Shown in pieces: positions 1 through 11,240 of a stretch of 64,000 nt of DNA. The stretch is from Methanosarcina sp. MTP4 (GTDB taxonomy: Archaea; Halobacteriota; Methanosarcinia; Methanosarcinales; Methanosarcinaceae). Position 1 is the first letter of the stretch. Every line of letters begins with the position of its first letter. A model generated the notes under the pieces. It did no database searches, had not been told where the DNA came from, and saw only the letters and a list, made by a program, of their open reading frames with translations. The translations under genes were made by a program, and so were the position numbers. The DNA is taken from assembly GCF_000970045.1 (NCBI RefSeq), contig NZ_CP009505.1:806001-870000 (forward strand), in the 5' to 3' direction.

Positions 1-602
1 TCTCCTACTTCCTTCCAGTTGTCCTTGTTTGCGGCGTAGAGCAGCGGGTTCTTGTCCTTTACTACTTCAAGGCCTGCTTTGAGGACTGCAGGATCGAAGG
101 AACATAGGATTAAGGGGAGATCTGTTGTCTCTGCTACCTTCTTGACGGCTGCTGCGAACTTTGCGGGGTCTCCGGAGGCTGCCCTTACTGCCACACCGTC
201 GAGGAGGAGGTAGTTTCCTACATAGAACTTCCTGAAGTCAGCAATCTGCTTCACTCTCTCCACAAGGGCAGCTTCTTCCATGTTGTCTGCCACATCGAAG
301 AACATCTTTGTCTTGTTGAAGAAAGTGAGCTTGTGGCGGTACAGGACATCGTCCCCACCGATCTTTGCTGCTTTCTCGCCTACACCGATGATCACTTCAC
401 GGATTTCGGGAGCAAGGAGCCCTTCTAGTTCTGCAAGCTTCTTTGCGAACTTCTTTTCCTTAACCAGGGGTGGGCAATCTGCAGTCTTACCGGACCTGTC
501 GATCAGCTTTGATGCAAAGGCCATACAGGTGGGTTCCCCACATTCTCCACAGTTTGTCTGGGGCAGGTACTTGTAGGCTTGTAATGGGCTGTTTATTTTC
601 AT
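1..602 (-). CDS. cdhE: CODH/ACS gamma subunit CdhE (copy 1, C-terminus cut by window edge)
   Basis: Large corrinoid iron-sulfur protein subunit; with CdhD it carries the methyl group between tetrahydrosarcinapterin and the CdhC A cluster. The first ~200 residues are present; the rest lies before base 1. Cys18, Cys21, Cys26 and Cys43 form the CxxCx4Cx16C [4Fe-4S] motif. The start is the ATG at 600-602, preceded by a GGAGGTGTAAAC ribosome site that overlaps the cdhD stop region (3-nt gap). Within the visible part it is almost identical to copy 2 (11988-13397), differing by silent changes. It is the last gene of operon copy 1. Family assignment is firm because the full second copy is in the window. 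Confidence 0.95.
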   Translation of the reverse strand, partial: MKINSPLQAYKYLPQTNCGECGEPTCMAFASKLIDRSGKTADCPPLVKEKKFAKKLAELEGLLAPEIREVIIGVGEKAAKIGGDDVLYRHKLTFFNKTKMFFDVADNMEEAALVERVKQIADFRKFYVGNYLLLDGVAVRAASGDPAKFAAAVKKVAETTDLPLILCSFDPAVLKAGLEVVKDKNPLLYAANKDNWKEVG

Positions 603-605
603 TGT

Positions 606-1913
606 TTACACCTCCGCTGCGATCCAGTTGGAAATGTCAACAGGCTCTGCATCTATCGAACCGAATAGGGTCTGCGTGGCCTTCTTCAGGAAAGCAACCG
701 ATGTCGGGTGCATCATCATGAAGAGATCGTTTCCTGCAAGGGCAAGGGACAGACCAGTGACAATCTCCCAGATCGGACCTCTGTATTCTCTCGGTCCCCA
801 GTCGGAGTCTTCCTTTAGTGGAGATCCAACCATCCAGGACTCACGGGCACCCCATGCGTTGGTGGTACCTGAGGACATTGGGAAGGTCAGTTCGTCGTCA
901 CCGAGGAGGGCTGCAAGCCTGATGCGCTCCATGTTGGTGTAAGCGTAGTCGAGACCATATCCGAGGGCTGCAGTGGTCGGGTCCATGATTATCCTTTCCC
1001 TGGGCACGTTGCACTGCTTCATGAGCTTCCTGTTCAGTTCCTTCTGGGAGTTCATGTCCAGCTGTGTCCATGAAAGCACATCGTGGTCGTACTTTAATGC
1101 GGCCTCTGCGATTGCTGCATAGTCCAGGTTCAGGCTTGCAGATGCAAGGAGGCAGCGCTCGCCTTCTGCAACTTCTGCTGCTTTTGCGAGGACTTCTGGG
1201 TCCTTCTGCGGGTTCCCGGATCCACCGATCGCGATTGGCACGTCAACTGCCTGCAGGACTTCTTCTACAACCTTGGCTGCTTCCTTGGCGGGTGTGTCCT
1301 TGATGAGCGGGTCGGTTGAAATCAGGTGGATTGTGATCATGTCGGCGTTGAACTGTTCAACGTTCTTCTTTGCCCATTCTCCAGGGCTGTCCATGACTTC
1401 GTCGTAGTTCTGCTTGACAGCCTTTGCAAGGCCGATTCGCATGTCGAATACGTCGATTGTAACCTGGTTCCTGTTAGGCATCTCAGCGTCGAAGTAGAAC
1501 GGAAGGGCCTTCTCGCCACCAACGTGCACTGCCTTTCCACGGCTTCCACCGTCTGCTGATGTGTTACCTATCCTGACTTCCTGTATTGGGGTTGCCCAAT
1601 CTGCCATGTTTGCAACGTCGAATTTGGCAGGGATAAGATCCTTAAACTTCGGGGCAGCAAGGGCAGCGGCCGGGGCAGGAGCTCCTGCTCCGATACCTAC
1701 GGGGTAGCCGAACATACCTGCAATTCTTGCGAAGTGCTGGGCAAGTACTGCACTCTCCTGTCCCAGGGCTGCAGCGAGCATCGGGTCAAAGCCACCGCCA
1801 AGACCTCCCAGGTCAAGTTCAATGTCCCCTTCAATAGTAACACCTTCGAGGGCTTCTACGTCCATGCCCGCGAACATGTCTGTAATGTCAGTTAATTTCA
1901 TCTTCTTTGCCAT
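606..1913 (-). CDS. cdhD: CODH/ACS delta subunit CdhD (copy 1)
   Basis: Small corrinoid iron-sulfur subunit (435 aa, normal family length); TIM-barrel partner of CdhE in methyl transfer. The protein starts [16 protein letters not shown], then has a Gly/Ala/Pro-rich linker (about residues 70-85) before the barrel. That linker is the main point where it differs from copy 2, including a one-residue length change. The ATG is preceded by GGTGAGG, a good ribosome site. cdhE follows after 3 nt. The 183-nt gap to the upstream cooC is the largest in the operon. Confidence 0.95.
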   Translation of the reverse strand: MAKKMKLTDITDMFAGMDVEALEGVTIEGDIELDLGGLGGGFDPMLAAALGQESAVLAQHFARIAGMFGYPVGIGAGAPAPAAALAAPKFKDLIPAKFDVANMADWATPIQEVRIGNTSADGGSRGKAVHVGGEKALPFYFDAEMPNRNQVTIDVFDMRIGLAKAVKQNYDEVMDSPGEWAKKNVEQFNADMITIHLISTDPLIKDTPAKEAAKVVEEVLQAVDVPIAIGGSGNPQKDPEVLAKAAEVAEGERCLLASASLNLDYAAIAEAALKYDHDVLSWTQLDMNSQKELNRKLMKQCNVPRERIIMDPTTAALGYGLDYAYTNMERIRLAALLGDDELTFPMSSGTTNAWGARESWMVGSPLKEDSDWGPREYRGPIWEIVTGLSLALAGNDLFMMMHPTSVAFLKKATQTLFGSIDAEPVDISNWIAAEV

Positions 1914-2096
1914 GTAAACCTCACCGTTTCAGTTGATTATCCGTTTTTATGAGTGACTGAATTAATGTGATGCGTTTTTTATGGACTATAAAGATCCGCT
2001 TAAATCTCAGTTACATGCCATAGGGTCCTGTATTCTCGGAACCCCCATTTCATCCTGCAGCGTTCCACAGGTTCGTAAAATTGTTTGAAACCAGGG
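1914..2096 (-). promoter_or_regulatory. Conserved cooC-cdhD spacer with ATAAAAACG motifs
   Basis: This 183-nt spacer is far longer than the other intercistronic gaps and is kept nearly intact in copy 2 (14712-14893). On the coding strand it contains CATAAAAACGG (about 1941-1951) and a related CATAAAAAACGC (about 1971-1982), plus a CTATAAAG-type box near 1984. The same ATAAAAACG word recurs upstream of both cdhA genes. It may hold an internal promoter or an mRNA-processing site; only the sequence conservation is seen directly. Confidence 0.4.
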
Positions 2097-2858
2097 TTAG
2101 AACCCCAGTTTCTTTGCAATTTTTTCGATTTCAATCACTGCAACCGAATCCTCTGGGAGTTCGGAGAGGGGGATGCCCCCTATGTCCAGCTCCTCGACTT
2201 TCGGGTCAAGGGGGACCATGCCTATAAGGTCAAGTTTTAGATCCCCGGCAAGTTTTTCGATCTTATCGCGGTTGGCATCTGTGACCTTGTTTGCAATAAC
2301 ATGTATATTGCTAATATTTGATTCCAGTTCATCCACAAGTTCATGAATCCTTTCAGCAGTCCTGAAACCCCTTCTTGAGGCGTCTGTCACCACTATCAGG
2401 TTATCGACGTTCCGGATGATCTTCCGGCTGAAGTGCTCGAGTCCGGCTTCCGTGTCAATGACCACCACATCATAGTTGACAACAAGTTTGTCCATGATGC
2501 CCCGAAGCAGGTTGTTCACATAACAGTAGCAGCCTGCACCTTCGGGCCTGCCCATGACCAGGAGGTCGTAACCCGGCATCTCTTCAATAATCTCGTAGAT
2601 CTTACTCTGGAGTATCGATTCCTTATTCATGTCGGGGTGGTCAGGTTTCGGCTTTGTAATCTCCTCCTGGAGTGCCTCCTTTGCGTCCCCGATGGTCTTT
2701 ATTACCTCACATCCCAGGGTTTCTGGCAGGTTCGTATCCGCATCTGCGTCAACTGCAAGTAAAAAGTTGTCATTTTTAGAAAGGTAGCGGATCAAAAGAG
2801 CCGCTACCGCTGTTTTACCTGTCCCGCCTTTTCCCGTTATTGCAATAACTTTTGTCAC
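2097..2858 (-). CDS. cooC: CooC-type nickel-insertion ATPase (copy 1)
   Basis: MinD/CooC-family P-loop ATPase (253 aa), the accessory protein that helps load nickel into CO dehydrogenase or ACS. A deviant Walker A motif GKGGTGKT spans residues 9-16. The Cys110-Tyr-Cys112 pair matches the metal-binding CxC that bridges the CooC dimer, and DADADTNLP is the typical switch I region. GTG start preceded by AGAGGT. It sits between cdhC (50 nt upstream) and cdhD, the usual place in methanosarcinal cdh operons. Copy 2 differs at only four residues. Confidence 0.92.
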   Translation of the reverse strand: MTKVIAITGKGGTGKTAVAALLIRYLSKNDNFLLAVDADADTNLPETLGCEVIKTIGDAKEALQEEITKPKPDHPDMNKESILQSKIYEIIEEMPGYDLLVMGRPEGAGCYCYVNNLLRGIMDKLVVNYDVVVIDTEAGLEHFSRKIIRNVDNLIVVTDASRRGFRTAERIHELVDELESNISNIHVIANKVTDANRDKIEKLAGDLKLDLIGMVPLDPKVEELDIGGIPLSELPEDSVAVIEIEKIAKKLGF

Positions 2859-2908
2859 AGAATACCTCTTTTGAATTGTTTTTCTGTTTTAGAGCACCTG
2901 CGTGTCAC

Positions 2909-4318
<1,410 letters not shown>

Positions 4319-4343
4319 TTATGCTTCGCCTCCTAAATCAAAT

Positions 4344-4856
4344 TTATAAGTTCTCGATTAGTTCATCCAGGGCAACGTAGTGGTCTTCCCTGCTTATGTT
4401 CCCGAAGGACATTGTTGCGTTCTGGATGTAGTCTCTACCGATTGAAATTGCTTTCAAGTTGGAGAAGTTCTTAGTTCCGGACAGTACCTGGTTGATGTAG
4501 TACTTCTTGAATTCCAGGACGATAACCATGTCGTAGTTTCCGTTCCCATCAATTCCGGGCCAGTTGGGGTCTGTTAAGTAGAACCCGAGCTGGTGCACAT
4601 TGATGTACTTGGCATCTACGTCCTTGTCCAGGAATCCTACGTGAGAGTGACCTGTGGCAGCGATCGGAAGGTTCGCCTTCTGTGCAATCTTAACTGCACG
4701 GTCCAGAAGTTCGGGCTTAAGGATTCCGGATCCGACCACAAGAAGTGGCCTCTTTGCCTTTTTGATCATCTTGGCTGCCATGTCCGGGTTGATTGCCTTG
4801 GAGGTGGTTACTCCGTAGCTGGTAAAGAGCTTGGTGTTCTTTGTAGTGTCAACCAT
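4344..4856 (-). CDS. cdhB: CODH/ACS epsilon subunit CdhB (copy 1)
   Basis: 170-aa epsilon subunit, Rossmann-like, bound to CdhA in the alpha2epsilon2 CO dehydrogenase unit; thought to help electron transfer to FAD/ferredoxin. It begins two bases after the cdhA stop, and its AAGGAGG ribosome site lies inside the cdhA 3' end, so the two are translationally coupled. It differs from copy 2 at 21 of 170 residues (88% identity), including a cluster around residues 69-74, far more than cdhC or cooC do. Confidence 0.94.
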   Translation of the reverse strand: MVDTTKNTKLFTSYGVTTSKAINPDMAAKMIKKAKRPLLVVGSGILKPELLDRAVKIAQKANLPIAATGHSHVGFLDKDVDAKYINVHQLGFYLTDPNWPGIDGNGNYDMVIVLEFKKYYINQVLSGTKNFSNLKAISIGRDYIQNATMSFGNISREDHYVALDELIENL

Positions 4857-4858
4857 TT

Positions 4859-7273
4859 TCAGGCCTCCTTGCAGAGTCTCTTGAGGTTAGTGGGCTGTGC
4901 CGAGACGTCGAACTTGATCTTCGGACCGGAGATGATCTTCTTCCTCTTCCAGTCGATTTCCCAGCCCTGTTCCTCTTCAAGTTTCTTCATGAGGGCAGCA
5001 CGCTTGGCAAGTGGGATATCAGCCTCACTCCTGATGAATTTCCACCAGTCCTCGGGCAGTCCGCCGATGTACTTATCGTGGAGTTCCATCCAGTGGGTCA
5101 GTTTGATAGACCTTCCCAGGTTGTTGTCAGACGGGCGGATGCAGGCTTTTGCCATCATCGGGGTTGCTTCCTGCCAGGTCTCTGCGGTGGTCAGGAGGAA
5201 TTCCGGTGCTGGTGGGATTGGCATTTCTTCGCCGTTCCTGGCATCGTAGACTTTCCACTTGGATTCGTCATAGTCCTTTGCGATCAGGGCTCTCCTGTAC
5301 TTGGAACTGTGGGCACCGAGCACTGCGGGGATACCGTAGATGTTACATCCGGTACCGATGGAAGATGCTTTCTGGGAGAATGCACCCCATGCAAGACCGC
5401 AGGCACCAACACGGTTCAGGACATAGTCAGCGATTTCTGCGAGGTTGCCTTCCATGGTCCTGCCACCGAAAATACCGGCGACTTTCTGGGCGGCTCCGGT
5501 GATGTGGGCGTTCGAGACACAGGACCCGATGTTAACAAGTCCACCGGATACGAATCCGCCGGGGAACCTCTCATAAAGGGTCTCGCCATTCTCGTCCTTG
5601 TACATACCCATATCCATTGATCCACAGCCGGTACCGACAACGATGTAGTTCCTCTTCAGGAACTCTTCTGCGATGTAGTAAACACCCTTGGCGCAGTCAG
5701 AGTAGTTCGGACATCCGATGATTGCGATGATACCCGGGGTTGTACCCATGACCAGATTCAGGCCTTCGGAACGGATTTCTGCGTCGGATACCTGTCCTCT
5801 GCCGGCTCTCATCCAGCCTTTCTCCTCGGCGATGATCTTCTGGGATGCCTTCTCGATAACACTGAGGATTGGGATTTCCTTCTTACAGACCTGTTCGCAG
5901 CGGCGGCAGCCGATACATGCGTCGTGGAGTTCTTCAAGGTAGCTGTAGTCTCCTTCCTTGGCGAACTTCATGGCTTCCGGAATGTCCAGCTCGATCGGGC
6001 AGGCCAGGTAGCAGGCTCCACAGTCGGCACACTTGTCAACCCATTCCTTCATCTGTTCATCGGATGGGATTTCCCTGACTCCTGCTGCTTCGCGGATCGG
6101 GTGCATTTCCTGGGCGAGCCTTACGGAGATTTCTCCGAGCTTCTCGTAGTCAAGGATCACACAACCCGGAATTGCTCCGGACTTGAGTTCCTCGATGGTC
6201 GCATCGACGTCCTGGTTGTCCCTGTTGGGCAGACCGTACATGATCTTGGCGTTGGATGCAATCACAGGGATATTGAGCTTCTGGGCTTCGGGTACAATGT
6301 CTCCACGGACACACTGTTCGTCAACAACAATGACGTCAGGCATTCCGGAGCGGATGATCTTGAGCTCCTTGGACATGGAACCGACGACCTTGGTGTATGG
6401 GGGCCTCCTGTCGGCTTCCTTGTACCTGGTCAGGTCGATTGCGGTACAGCAGAGTCCACCGAGTTCCACCTTGTCGGTCAGCTCATTTTCTTCCATGTAG
6501 TCCATCATGTAGGTGACACCGGCCACGTTGTGTCCGATCACACAGAGGAATGGCTTCTCCTTGTCAATAGTCCCGATACCCATTTCAATAAGTGGGGCTT
6601 CGGGGTCTGCCTTGGGGAAGTCGAGGGCTGCGATCTGTACGATATCGGAAATTTCCATTCCGACGTGGTCCAGACTGCCGCTGAAAAGAGCCTTTGAGTC
6701 GTAGTCGATCTCTGCGGATTCCTGCCCTGCGTGGATGGTTGCAAGGAGCTGGGTGAGCTGTTCCTCTGCGTGTTCCATTGCAGGCTTGATTTCCCCGAGG
6801 GTCTTGGGGCTCTGCCCGGTTGTGATCGTGATGTTGGGGGTCAGGACGTCGGATTGTCCAAGGTCAAGTGGGACGTCTTCGCCAAAGGTCTCGAGCAGGT
6901 GGTCAAGCAGGTGACGACCGTGGGCTGCGTGGCAGGCAGTACCGGTGATCACACGGAGGAAGAATTCCCTGCCGTTGTGTCCGGCCATGTCAATACCACA
7001 GGCACCTCTCTTGTTGTTGGAGAGGTCACAGGGGCCGTATGTGCAGTAGCAGCACTGGTCACACATTGGGGTGATTACGGGCTCATAACGGTCGAGTAAT
7101 TTGAGGTTCCAATCGTCCCTGTAGGTTGCAAGACCCGGGAACGGGGATGGGCCCATTGGACCGAGCTCTTCTGCTTCGGCAGCTTCCTTTGCTGCCCCCA
7201 CAATGTTGTTAATTGTGATCTGAACATCTTTCAGATCTTCTATAGAAAAACTCCCGGTAGTTAATTTACTCAT
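4859..7273 (-). CDS. cdhA: CODH/ACS alpha subunit CdhA, CO dehydrogenase (copy 1)
   Basis: 804-aa Ni-Fe CO dehydrogenase. Seen in order: N-terminal B/D-cluster cysteines (Cys71, 74, 77, 82, 92); C-cluster candidates His248, Cys275/276, Cys321, Cys550, Cys585 and Cys643; an inserted two-cluster ferredoxin domain (Cys415/418/421/425 and Cys453/456/459/463) typical of archaeal CdhA. ATG with TTTAGGAGG upstream. First gene of the operon. Against copy 2 it has 77 differences (90% identity), 20 of them within residues 525-604 around Cys550 and Cys585. In that stretch it has Ser576 where copy 2 has Cys, and a NYSDCAKG segment where copy 2 has NYIGGSKD. Confidence 0.96.
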   Translation of the reverse strand: MSKLTTGSFSIEDLKDVQITINNIVGAAKEAAEAEELGPMGPSPFPGLATYRDDWNLKLLDRYEPVITPMCDQCCYCTYGPCDLSNNKRGACGIDMAGHNGREFFLRVITGTACHAAHGRHLLDHLLETFGEDVPLDLGQSDVLTPNITITTGQSPKTLGEIKPAMEHAEEQLTQLLATIHAGQESAEIDYDSKALFSGSLDHVGMEISDIVQIAALDFPKADPEAPLIEMGIGTIDKEKPFLCVIGHNVAGVTYMMDYMEENELTDKVELGGLCCTAIDLTRYKEADRRPPYTKVVGSMSKELKIIRSGMPDVIVVDEQCVRGDIVPEAQKLNIPVIASNAKIMYGLPNRDNQDVDATIEELKSGAIPGCVILDYEKLGEISVRLAQEMHPIREAAGVREIPSDEQMKEWVDKCADCGACYLACPIELDIPEAMKFAKEGDYSYLEELHDACIGCRRCEQVCKKEIPILSVIEKASQKIIAEEKGWMRAGRGQVSDAEIRSEGLNLVMGTTPGIIAIIGCPNYSDCAKGVYYIAEEFLKRNYIVVGTGCGSMDMGMYKDENGETLYERFPGGFVSGGLVNIGSCVSNAHITGAAQKVAGIFGGRTMEGNLAEIADYVLNRVGACGLAWGAFSQKASSIGTGCNIYGIPAVLGAHSSKYRRALIAKDYDESKWKVYDARNGEEMPIPPAPEFLLTTAETWQEATPMMAKACIRPSDNNLGRSIKLTHWMELHDKYIGGLPEDWWKFIRSEADIPLAKRAALMKKLEEEQGWEIDWKRKKIISGPKIKFDVSAQPTNLKRLCKEA

Positions 7274-7382
7274 TTTAGCTTTGCCTCCTAAATACGCTTA
7301 AAGCCGATTTGTCAGAGGATTGTATTTACGATATTCGGCATACCGATACTGACTGTGCAATTTATATTGATGTCTGCTTGAA

Positions 7383-7586
7383 AGTTCCAACTATTCAAAT
7401 GACATTTTTAGTAAATCGTTTTTAAATTTTTATAGAACTTGCACACTTACAGTTCCAACTATTCAAATGACATTTTTAGTAAATCGTTTTTAAATTTTTA
7501 TAGAACTTGCATACTTACAGTTCCAACTATTTAAATGACATTTTTAGTAGATCGTTTTTAACTTTTCATAGAATTTACACACTTTC
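7383..7586. repeat. Three tandem 68-bp repeats upstream of cdhA copy 1
   Basis: Units start at 7383, 7451 and 7519, each 68 bp. The first two are nearly identical; the third has several changes. Read on the cdhA strand, each holds TTCTATAAAAATTTAAAAAC or a close variant, which combines a TATA-like box with the AAAAACG word. The array lies 110-313 bp before the cdhA ATG, within the distance over which cdh leaders and promoters are known to act in Methanosarcina. A promoter role is inference. Confidence 0.85.
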
Positions 7587-7968
7587 AATACAAAATCAAG
7601 TACTGTAAATTAAGCAGTTAAAACTTGAATTTTTAGAGATTTTAGAGTTCACTGCTTTTGTTTTAGATCTCAAGTGGGTAAGTCCTATAATAGCCGTTGC
7701 GATCTCAGAATAAATAAAAGAGATCTTAGAGACTATCCGAAAAGTTCTATGCATGTTGTAAAATCACAATTAGGCAATCGGTGCGTATTATCCGGAATCC
7801 GTTCATTTATGATCGCCAATTGTAGAATTTACAGTAGGTTACAGCACTTTTCGAACATACTCCTAAATTACACATGAGCGACGTATTATAAATAATTTAC
7901 ACTTTTGTTCTGTATAAATATAAAAATAATAAAAAATTCCTTTGTATAAATCTTATCTAAACTCTTAC

Positions 7969-8025
7969 AAGTCATTGACTCGTGAACAAGTCATTGACTC
8001 GTGAACAAGTCACTGACTCGTGATG
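7969..8025. repeat. 3 x 19-bp tandem repeat
   Basis: AAGTCATTGACTCGTGAAC repeated at 7969, 7988 and 8007, the last copy with one change. The duplicated spacer copy (near 9130) holds only a single degenerate unit, so the array expanded or contracted after the duplication. Confidence 0.8.
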
Positions 8026-8370
8026 AAGCATGAACTACGGCACTATATACTCATTTTTCATAAGAAATGAACATGAAATTATTCGAATAAGATGTAAAAC
8101 GAAAGTACCAGTGATTAGCAGAACTTTTACGTTAAATCAGGTGTAAAAGGCAGAAAATAACCACAGGACTAACGGACATATGATACAAAACTATTAAGTA
8201 AACGTCATAGTTATAATCGCATTTTATGCAGTTATGAGTTTAATGCTATTGGTTTTGTACTTAAAATACATAATCCTAAAATGGATTCAGAGCTTATTTA
8301 TTTTCTCAATAATTTAATTGTTGTAGCATTAATTATTTATACTACCTCTCATTTGCGTATTTTGACGGTT

Positions 8371-8571
8371 TATTGAGTTAAGTGAAGTATCAAGAATCCC
8401 AAAAGCTACTTATTACAAACTCAGTGAAATTCCGCTAGTGTTCTCGTAATTATTAACGTGTCCCTGAAAGAGCTGAGGTATTCGTCTTTGAGGCCTTCTT
8501 CAGGTAGAGCAGACTGAGGCTGCTGACAGAATGGAGGTATCCCGGAAAACTTTCTGGAACGGTCTCCAAAA
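8371..8571 (+). pseudogene. DUF134-type gene, 5' fragment (remnant A)
   Basis: Matches the 5' half of the gene at 10631: GAGTTAAG, the Pro-Lys-Ala-Thr-Tyr-Tyr-Lys stretch, and the GVSRKTFW helix-turn-helix region are recognisable, but frameshifts and stops interrupt it. It ends abruptly after CTCCAAAA, where sequence related to the start of cdhA (opposite strand) begins. It is therefore half of a rearrangement junction. Confidence 0.7.
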
Positions 8572-8716
8572 GTCCTGGGAAAAGTTTGGGGCCTGCTTTA
8601 CGAGCTCCTTTGCTTTTTCTTCAGCAGCCTCCTTTGCTGCCCCTACAAAATTATTGATAGTTATCTGAAAGGATTCAAGATCTTTATATAAAAAATCAGG
8701 TAGTTAATTTGCTCAT
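8572..8716 (-). pseudogene. Relic of a third cdhA 5' end
   Basis: Read on the minus strand from ATG 8714-8716 the sequence gives MSKLTT, the exact CdhA N-terminus. After restoring one lost base it continues [20 protein letters not shown], clearly homologous to CdhA residues 13-33, and then diverges ([14 protein letters not shown]). The leader and ribosome site seen at both intact cdhA genes are missing: the sequence passes from AGCTTTA directly into the end of a 68-bp-type repeat unit. It differs from both intact copies, so it is not a recent copy of either. Confidence 0.8.
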
Positions 8717-8754
8717 TTTAGCTTTATTAACTTTTTATAGAACTTGCACACTTA

Positions 8755-9703
8755 CAATACAAAATCAAGTACAGTAAATTAAGCAGTTAAAACTTGAGTT
8801 TTTAGAAAGTTGGGAGTTCACTGCTTTTGTTTTAGACCTCAAGTGGGTAAGTCATATAATAGTAAGTTGCGATCTCACAGAAATAAGAGATCTTAGAGAC
8901 TACCCGAAAAGTTCTATGCATGTTGTAAAATCACAATTAGACAATTAGTGTTTATTATCCGGAATCCGTTCATTTATGATTCGCTTATTGTAGAATTTAC
9001 AGTAGGTCACAGCACTTTTTGGATAGACTCTTAAATTACACTTAAGCGACGTGTTATAAATAGTTTTCACTTTTGTTTGGTATAAATATAAAAATACAAA
9101 AAATTCCGCCGTATAAATCCTATCTAAACTCTTAAGGGTCGTTGACTCGTGATGAAGCATGAAAAACGGCATCATATACTCATTTTTCATAAGAAAATAA
9201 CATGAAATTATTCGAATAAGATGCAAAACGAAAGTACCAGTGATTAGCAGAACTTTTACGTTAAATCAGGTGTAAAAGGCAGAAAATAACCACAGGACTA
9301 ACGGACATATGATACAAAGCTATTAAGTAAACGTCATAGTTATAATCGCATTTTATGTAGTTATGAGTTTAATGCTATTGGTTTTGTACTTAAAATACAG
9401 AATCCGAAATATGGGTTCAGAGCTTATTAATTTTGTCAATAGTTTAATTGTTTCAGAGTTAATTATTTATACAACATCTCATTTGCGTATTTTGACTGTT
9501 TATTGAGTTAAGCGGAGTATCAAGAATCCCAAAAGCTACTTATTGCAAACTCAGTGAAATTCCGGGAAGTGTTTTCGTAATTATTAACTTGTCCCTGGAA
9601 GAGCTTGAGGCATTCGTCTTTGCGACCTTCTCCAGGTGGAGCAGAATAAGGCTGCTGACGTAATGGGGGTATCCCGGAAAACTTTCTGGAAATACCTCCA
9701 AAA
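8755..9703. repeat. Spacer duplication, copy B (partner at 7586-8571)
   Basis: Second copy of the ~1 kb spacer segment, beginning CAATACAAAATCAAG. It lies directly upstream of the third-cdhA relic in the same relation as copy A lies to intact cdhA-1, and it runs into a longer DUF134-type pseudogene. This shows that the ancestral unit was cdh operon, leader, AT-rich spacer, DUF134 gene. Confidence 0.85.
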
Positions 9704-9990
9704 TGCACGACAGAAGGCAGCTGACGCTTTTGTCAACGGAAAAACTATTGAGATCTCTGGAGGAGAATACGTTAATAGTGGTGAATGCAAGATCGATTTT
9801 CTCTGCAAAGAATGCGATCATATGTGGGAATTAAAGTCTAACTAGCGTCGTCCCGCAAGCTGTCCTAATTGTGATTCCGGTCGAATTTTCCGAATTGGCA
9901 GCGATGGAAGATGAAAGAGGTTTATTGAGAATGATTACTGATGTCTAAAAAAAGGGAAAGCAGCAGGAACACTAATGAAGGAAGCATAAA
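9501..9990 (+). pseudogene. DUF134-type gene, frameshifted full-length remnant B
   Basis: Homologous over nearly its whole length to the gene at 10631. A 69-codon open stretch (9636-9845) preserves GVSRKTFW, the NGKTIEISGGEYVN segment and the CKECDHMWELKS zinc-ribbon half, then stops prematurely where the intact gene reads Lys-Ser-Asp-Gln. Upstream, the PKATYYK-equivalent segment is in a different frame. Downstream, CPNCDS and RIGSDGR are still readable but contain stops. Confidence 0.75.
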
Positions 9991-10222
9991 AAAGATGCAG
10001 GAAGCAGACTGGGATAGAGAATATTGAAACTTAGAGGATTTCATGCCTCAATGCGCAGTCCGGAAATAAAAATCTGCCGAATGTAACTGCAGCTCAAGAT
10101 TTCAGAGGAAAATTCATGCCAGTATTTATCGAAATCAAGAATTTAGTTGCAGATTTGAAAAATCTAGATGTAAAACTTATTCAGCGTCTTTATACACTAA
10201 AAGGAAGCTATTAAAGTACTGG

Positions 10223-10447
10223 ATGGACTTATTTATCAAATTTAATATAATTTTGAAAAAAATAGAGGGTCTTTTTTCTTGTCCGATATGTAACTATAAT
10301 GGGCCTCTTTTAAATATTAGGCTCAGGCAAGATCTCTGCCCAAACTGCGGTTCAGTAGAGAGTTATAGACTTCAATTTCTGGTATTCCAGAAACTATGTA
10401 GGCACTACGATATTTCTCAAATGTCTATACTACACGTTTCACTATAA
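10223..10447 (+). pseudogene. N-terminal fragment of a zinc-ribbon methyltransferase
   Basis: 74 codons containing CPICNYNGP and CPNCGSVESYRL followed by SILHVS. This resembles the opening of SAM-dependent methyltransferases found in polysaccharide loci, where a CxxC...CPxCGSxERHRL ribbon precedes the KVLHxAPE Rossmann start. The reading frame ends just where the Rossmann fold should begin and no continuation is seen, so it looks like a truncated gene. Function is from remembered family patterns and is moderate at best. Confidence 0.5.
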
Positions 10448-10630
10448 ATTTTTTTCCAAATTATTCTGAGATTCCTGGTTTGATGGCATTCCAGCTGAGT
10501 ATATACTTTTAGCGTTATTATGGTATTTTGTGTTTACTCTCACTCCTTAATGCCGATGTTAAGGTCAATACTTTAAACGCGTTGCGTAAAATAGATAGAT
10601 ACTTATTACGTGTTGTATAAGTGTAGTTTG

Positions 10631-11164
10631 ATGGTCAATAGAGTTAAGCGCAGGGTATCTTGCTTTCCAAAGGCCACCTATTACAAGCCTAGAGAAATCC
10701 CTCTTTGCTGTCTGGAAATTACCAACCTATCTATAGAAGAGCTTGAGGCTATTCGTCTTTGCGATTTTCTCCAGATGGAGCAGAGTGAGGCTGCTAACAG
10801 AATGGGAGTATCCCGGAAAACTTTCTGGGGCGACCTCCAAAAGGCAAGACAGAAGGTGGCTGAGGCTCTTGTCAACGGAAAAGCGATCGAGATATCTGGA
10901 GGGGAATACGTTAATAGTGGTGAATGCGAGGTCGATTTTCTCTGCAAAGAATGCGATCATGTGTGGGAATTAAAGTCCGACCAGCTTCGTCCCACAAGCT
11001 GTCCGAATTGTGGTTCCAGTCTAATTTTCCGAATAGGCGGTGATGGAAGAGGAAAGAGGTTTATTGAGAATGATTACTGTTGCCCTAAAAAAAAGGAAAG
11101 CAGAAGGAATACAGGTGAAGGAAGCAAAAAAAGTGACAATAATAGCTATATCATTGATGAGTGA
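10631..11164 (+). CDS. DUF134-family DNA-binding protein
   Basis: 177 aa. The N-terminus is the DUF134 pattern: RRVSCFPKATYYKP, then LSIEELEAIRLCD, a helix-turn-helix SEAANRMGVSRKTFWGDL (sigma-70 region 4-like) and KVAEALVNGKAIEI. A zinc ribbon follows (CKECDHVW...CPNCGSS). The Lys/Ser/Asn-rich tail after FIENDYCCPKKK runs over the start of a NifX-like fragment in another frame and may itself be out of frame. Family members are uncharacterised putative regulators often beside NifX/NifB-like proteins. This is the only intact one of three copies in the spacer. ATG 10631 is chosen to match the family start; an upstream ATG at 10610 adds seven residues. Confidence 0.75.
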   Translation: MVNRVKRRVSCFPKATYYKPREIPLCCLEITNLSIEELEAIRLCDFLQMEQSEAANRMGVSRKTFWGDLQKARQKVAEALVNGKAIEISGGEYVNSGECEVDFLCKECDHVWELKSDQLRPTSCPNCGSSLIFRIGGDGRGKRFIENDYCCPKKKESRRNTGEGSKKSDNNSYIIDE

Positions 11165-11240
11165 TACTGGACTTGAGTCTGATGTATGTGCCCATTTTGG
11201 CTCATGCGAACATTTTACCATTGTAGATGTATGTGATTGA
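11133..11240 (+). pseudogene. Truncated NifX/NifB-type (dinitrogenase FeMo-co) domain
   Basis: GTG 11133 opens VTIIAISLMSDTGLESDVCA followed by HFGSCEHFTIVDV, the beginning of the dinitrogenase iron-molybdenum cofactor domain (small metallocluster-binding proteins). A stop comes after 35 codons, where a ~110-residue domain would be expected. Such proteins commonly follow DUF134 genes in methanogens, which fits the position here. Confidence 0.6.

Larger units (their letters stand above)
7586..8571. repeat. Spacer duplication, copy A (partner at 8755-9703)
   Basis: Starting at CAATACAAAATCAAG (7586), this ~1 kb segment is repeated 1.17 kb further on with scattered substitutions and small indels, ending at the shared CTCCAAAA inside a DUF134-type gene fragment. 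Both copies carry the same AT-rich noncoding sequence followed by the start of the DUF134 gene. Copy A is broken off and joined to a cdhA relic. Apart from these remnants no gene is visible in it. Confidence 0.85.
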
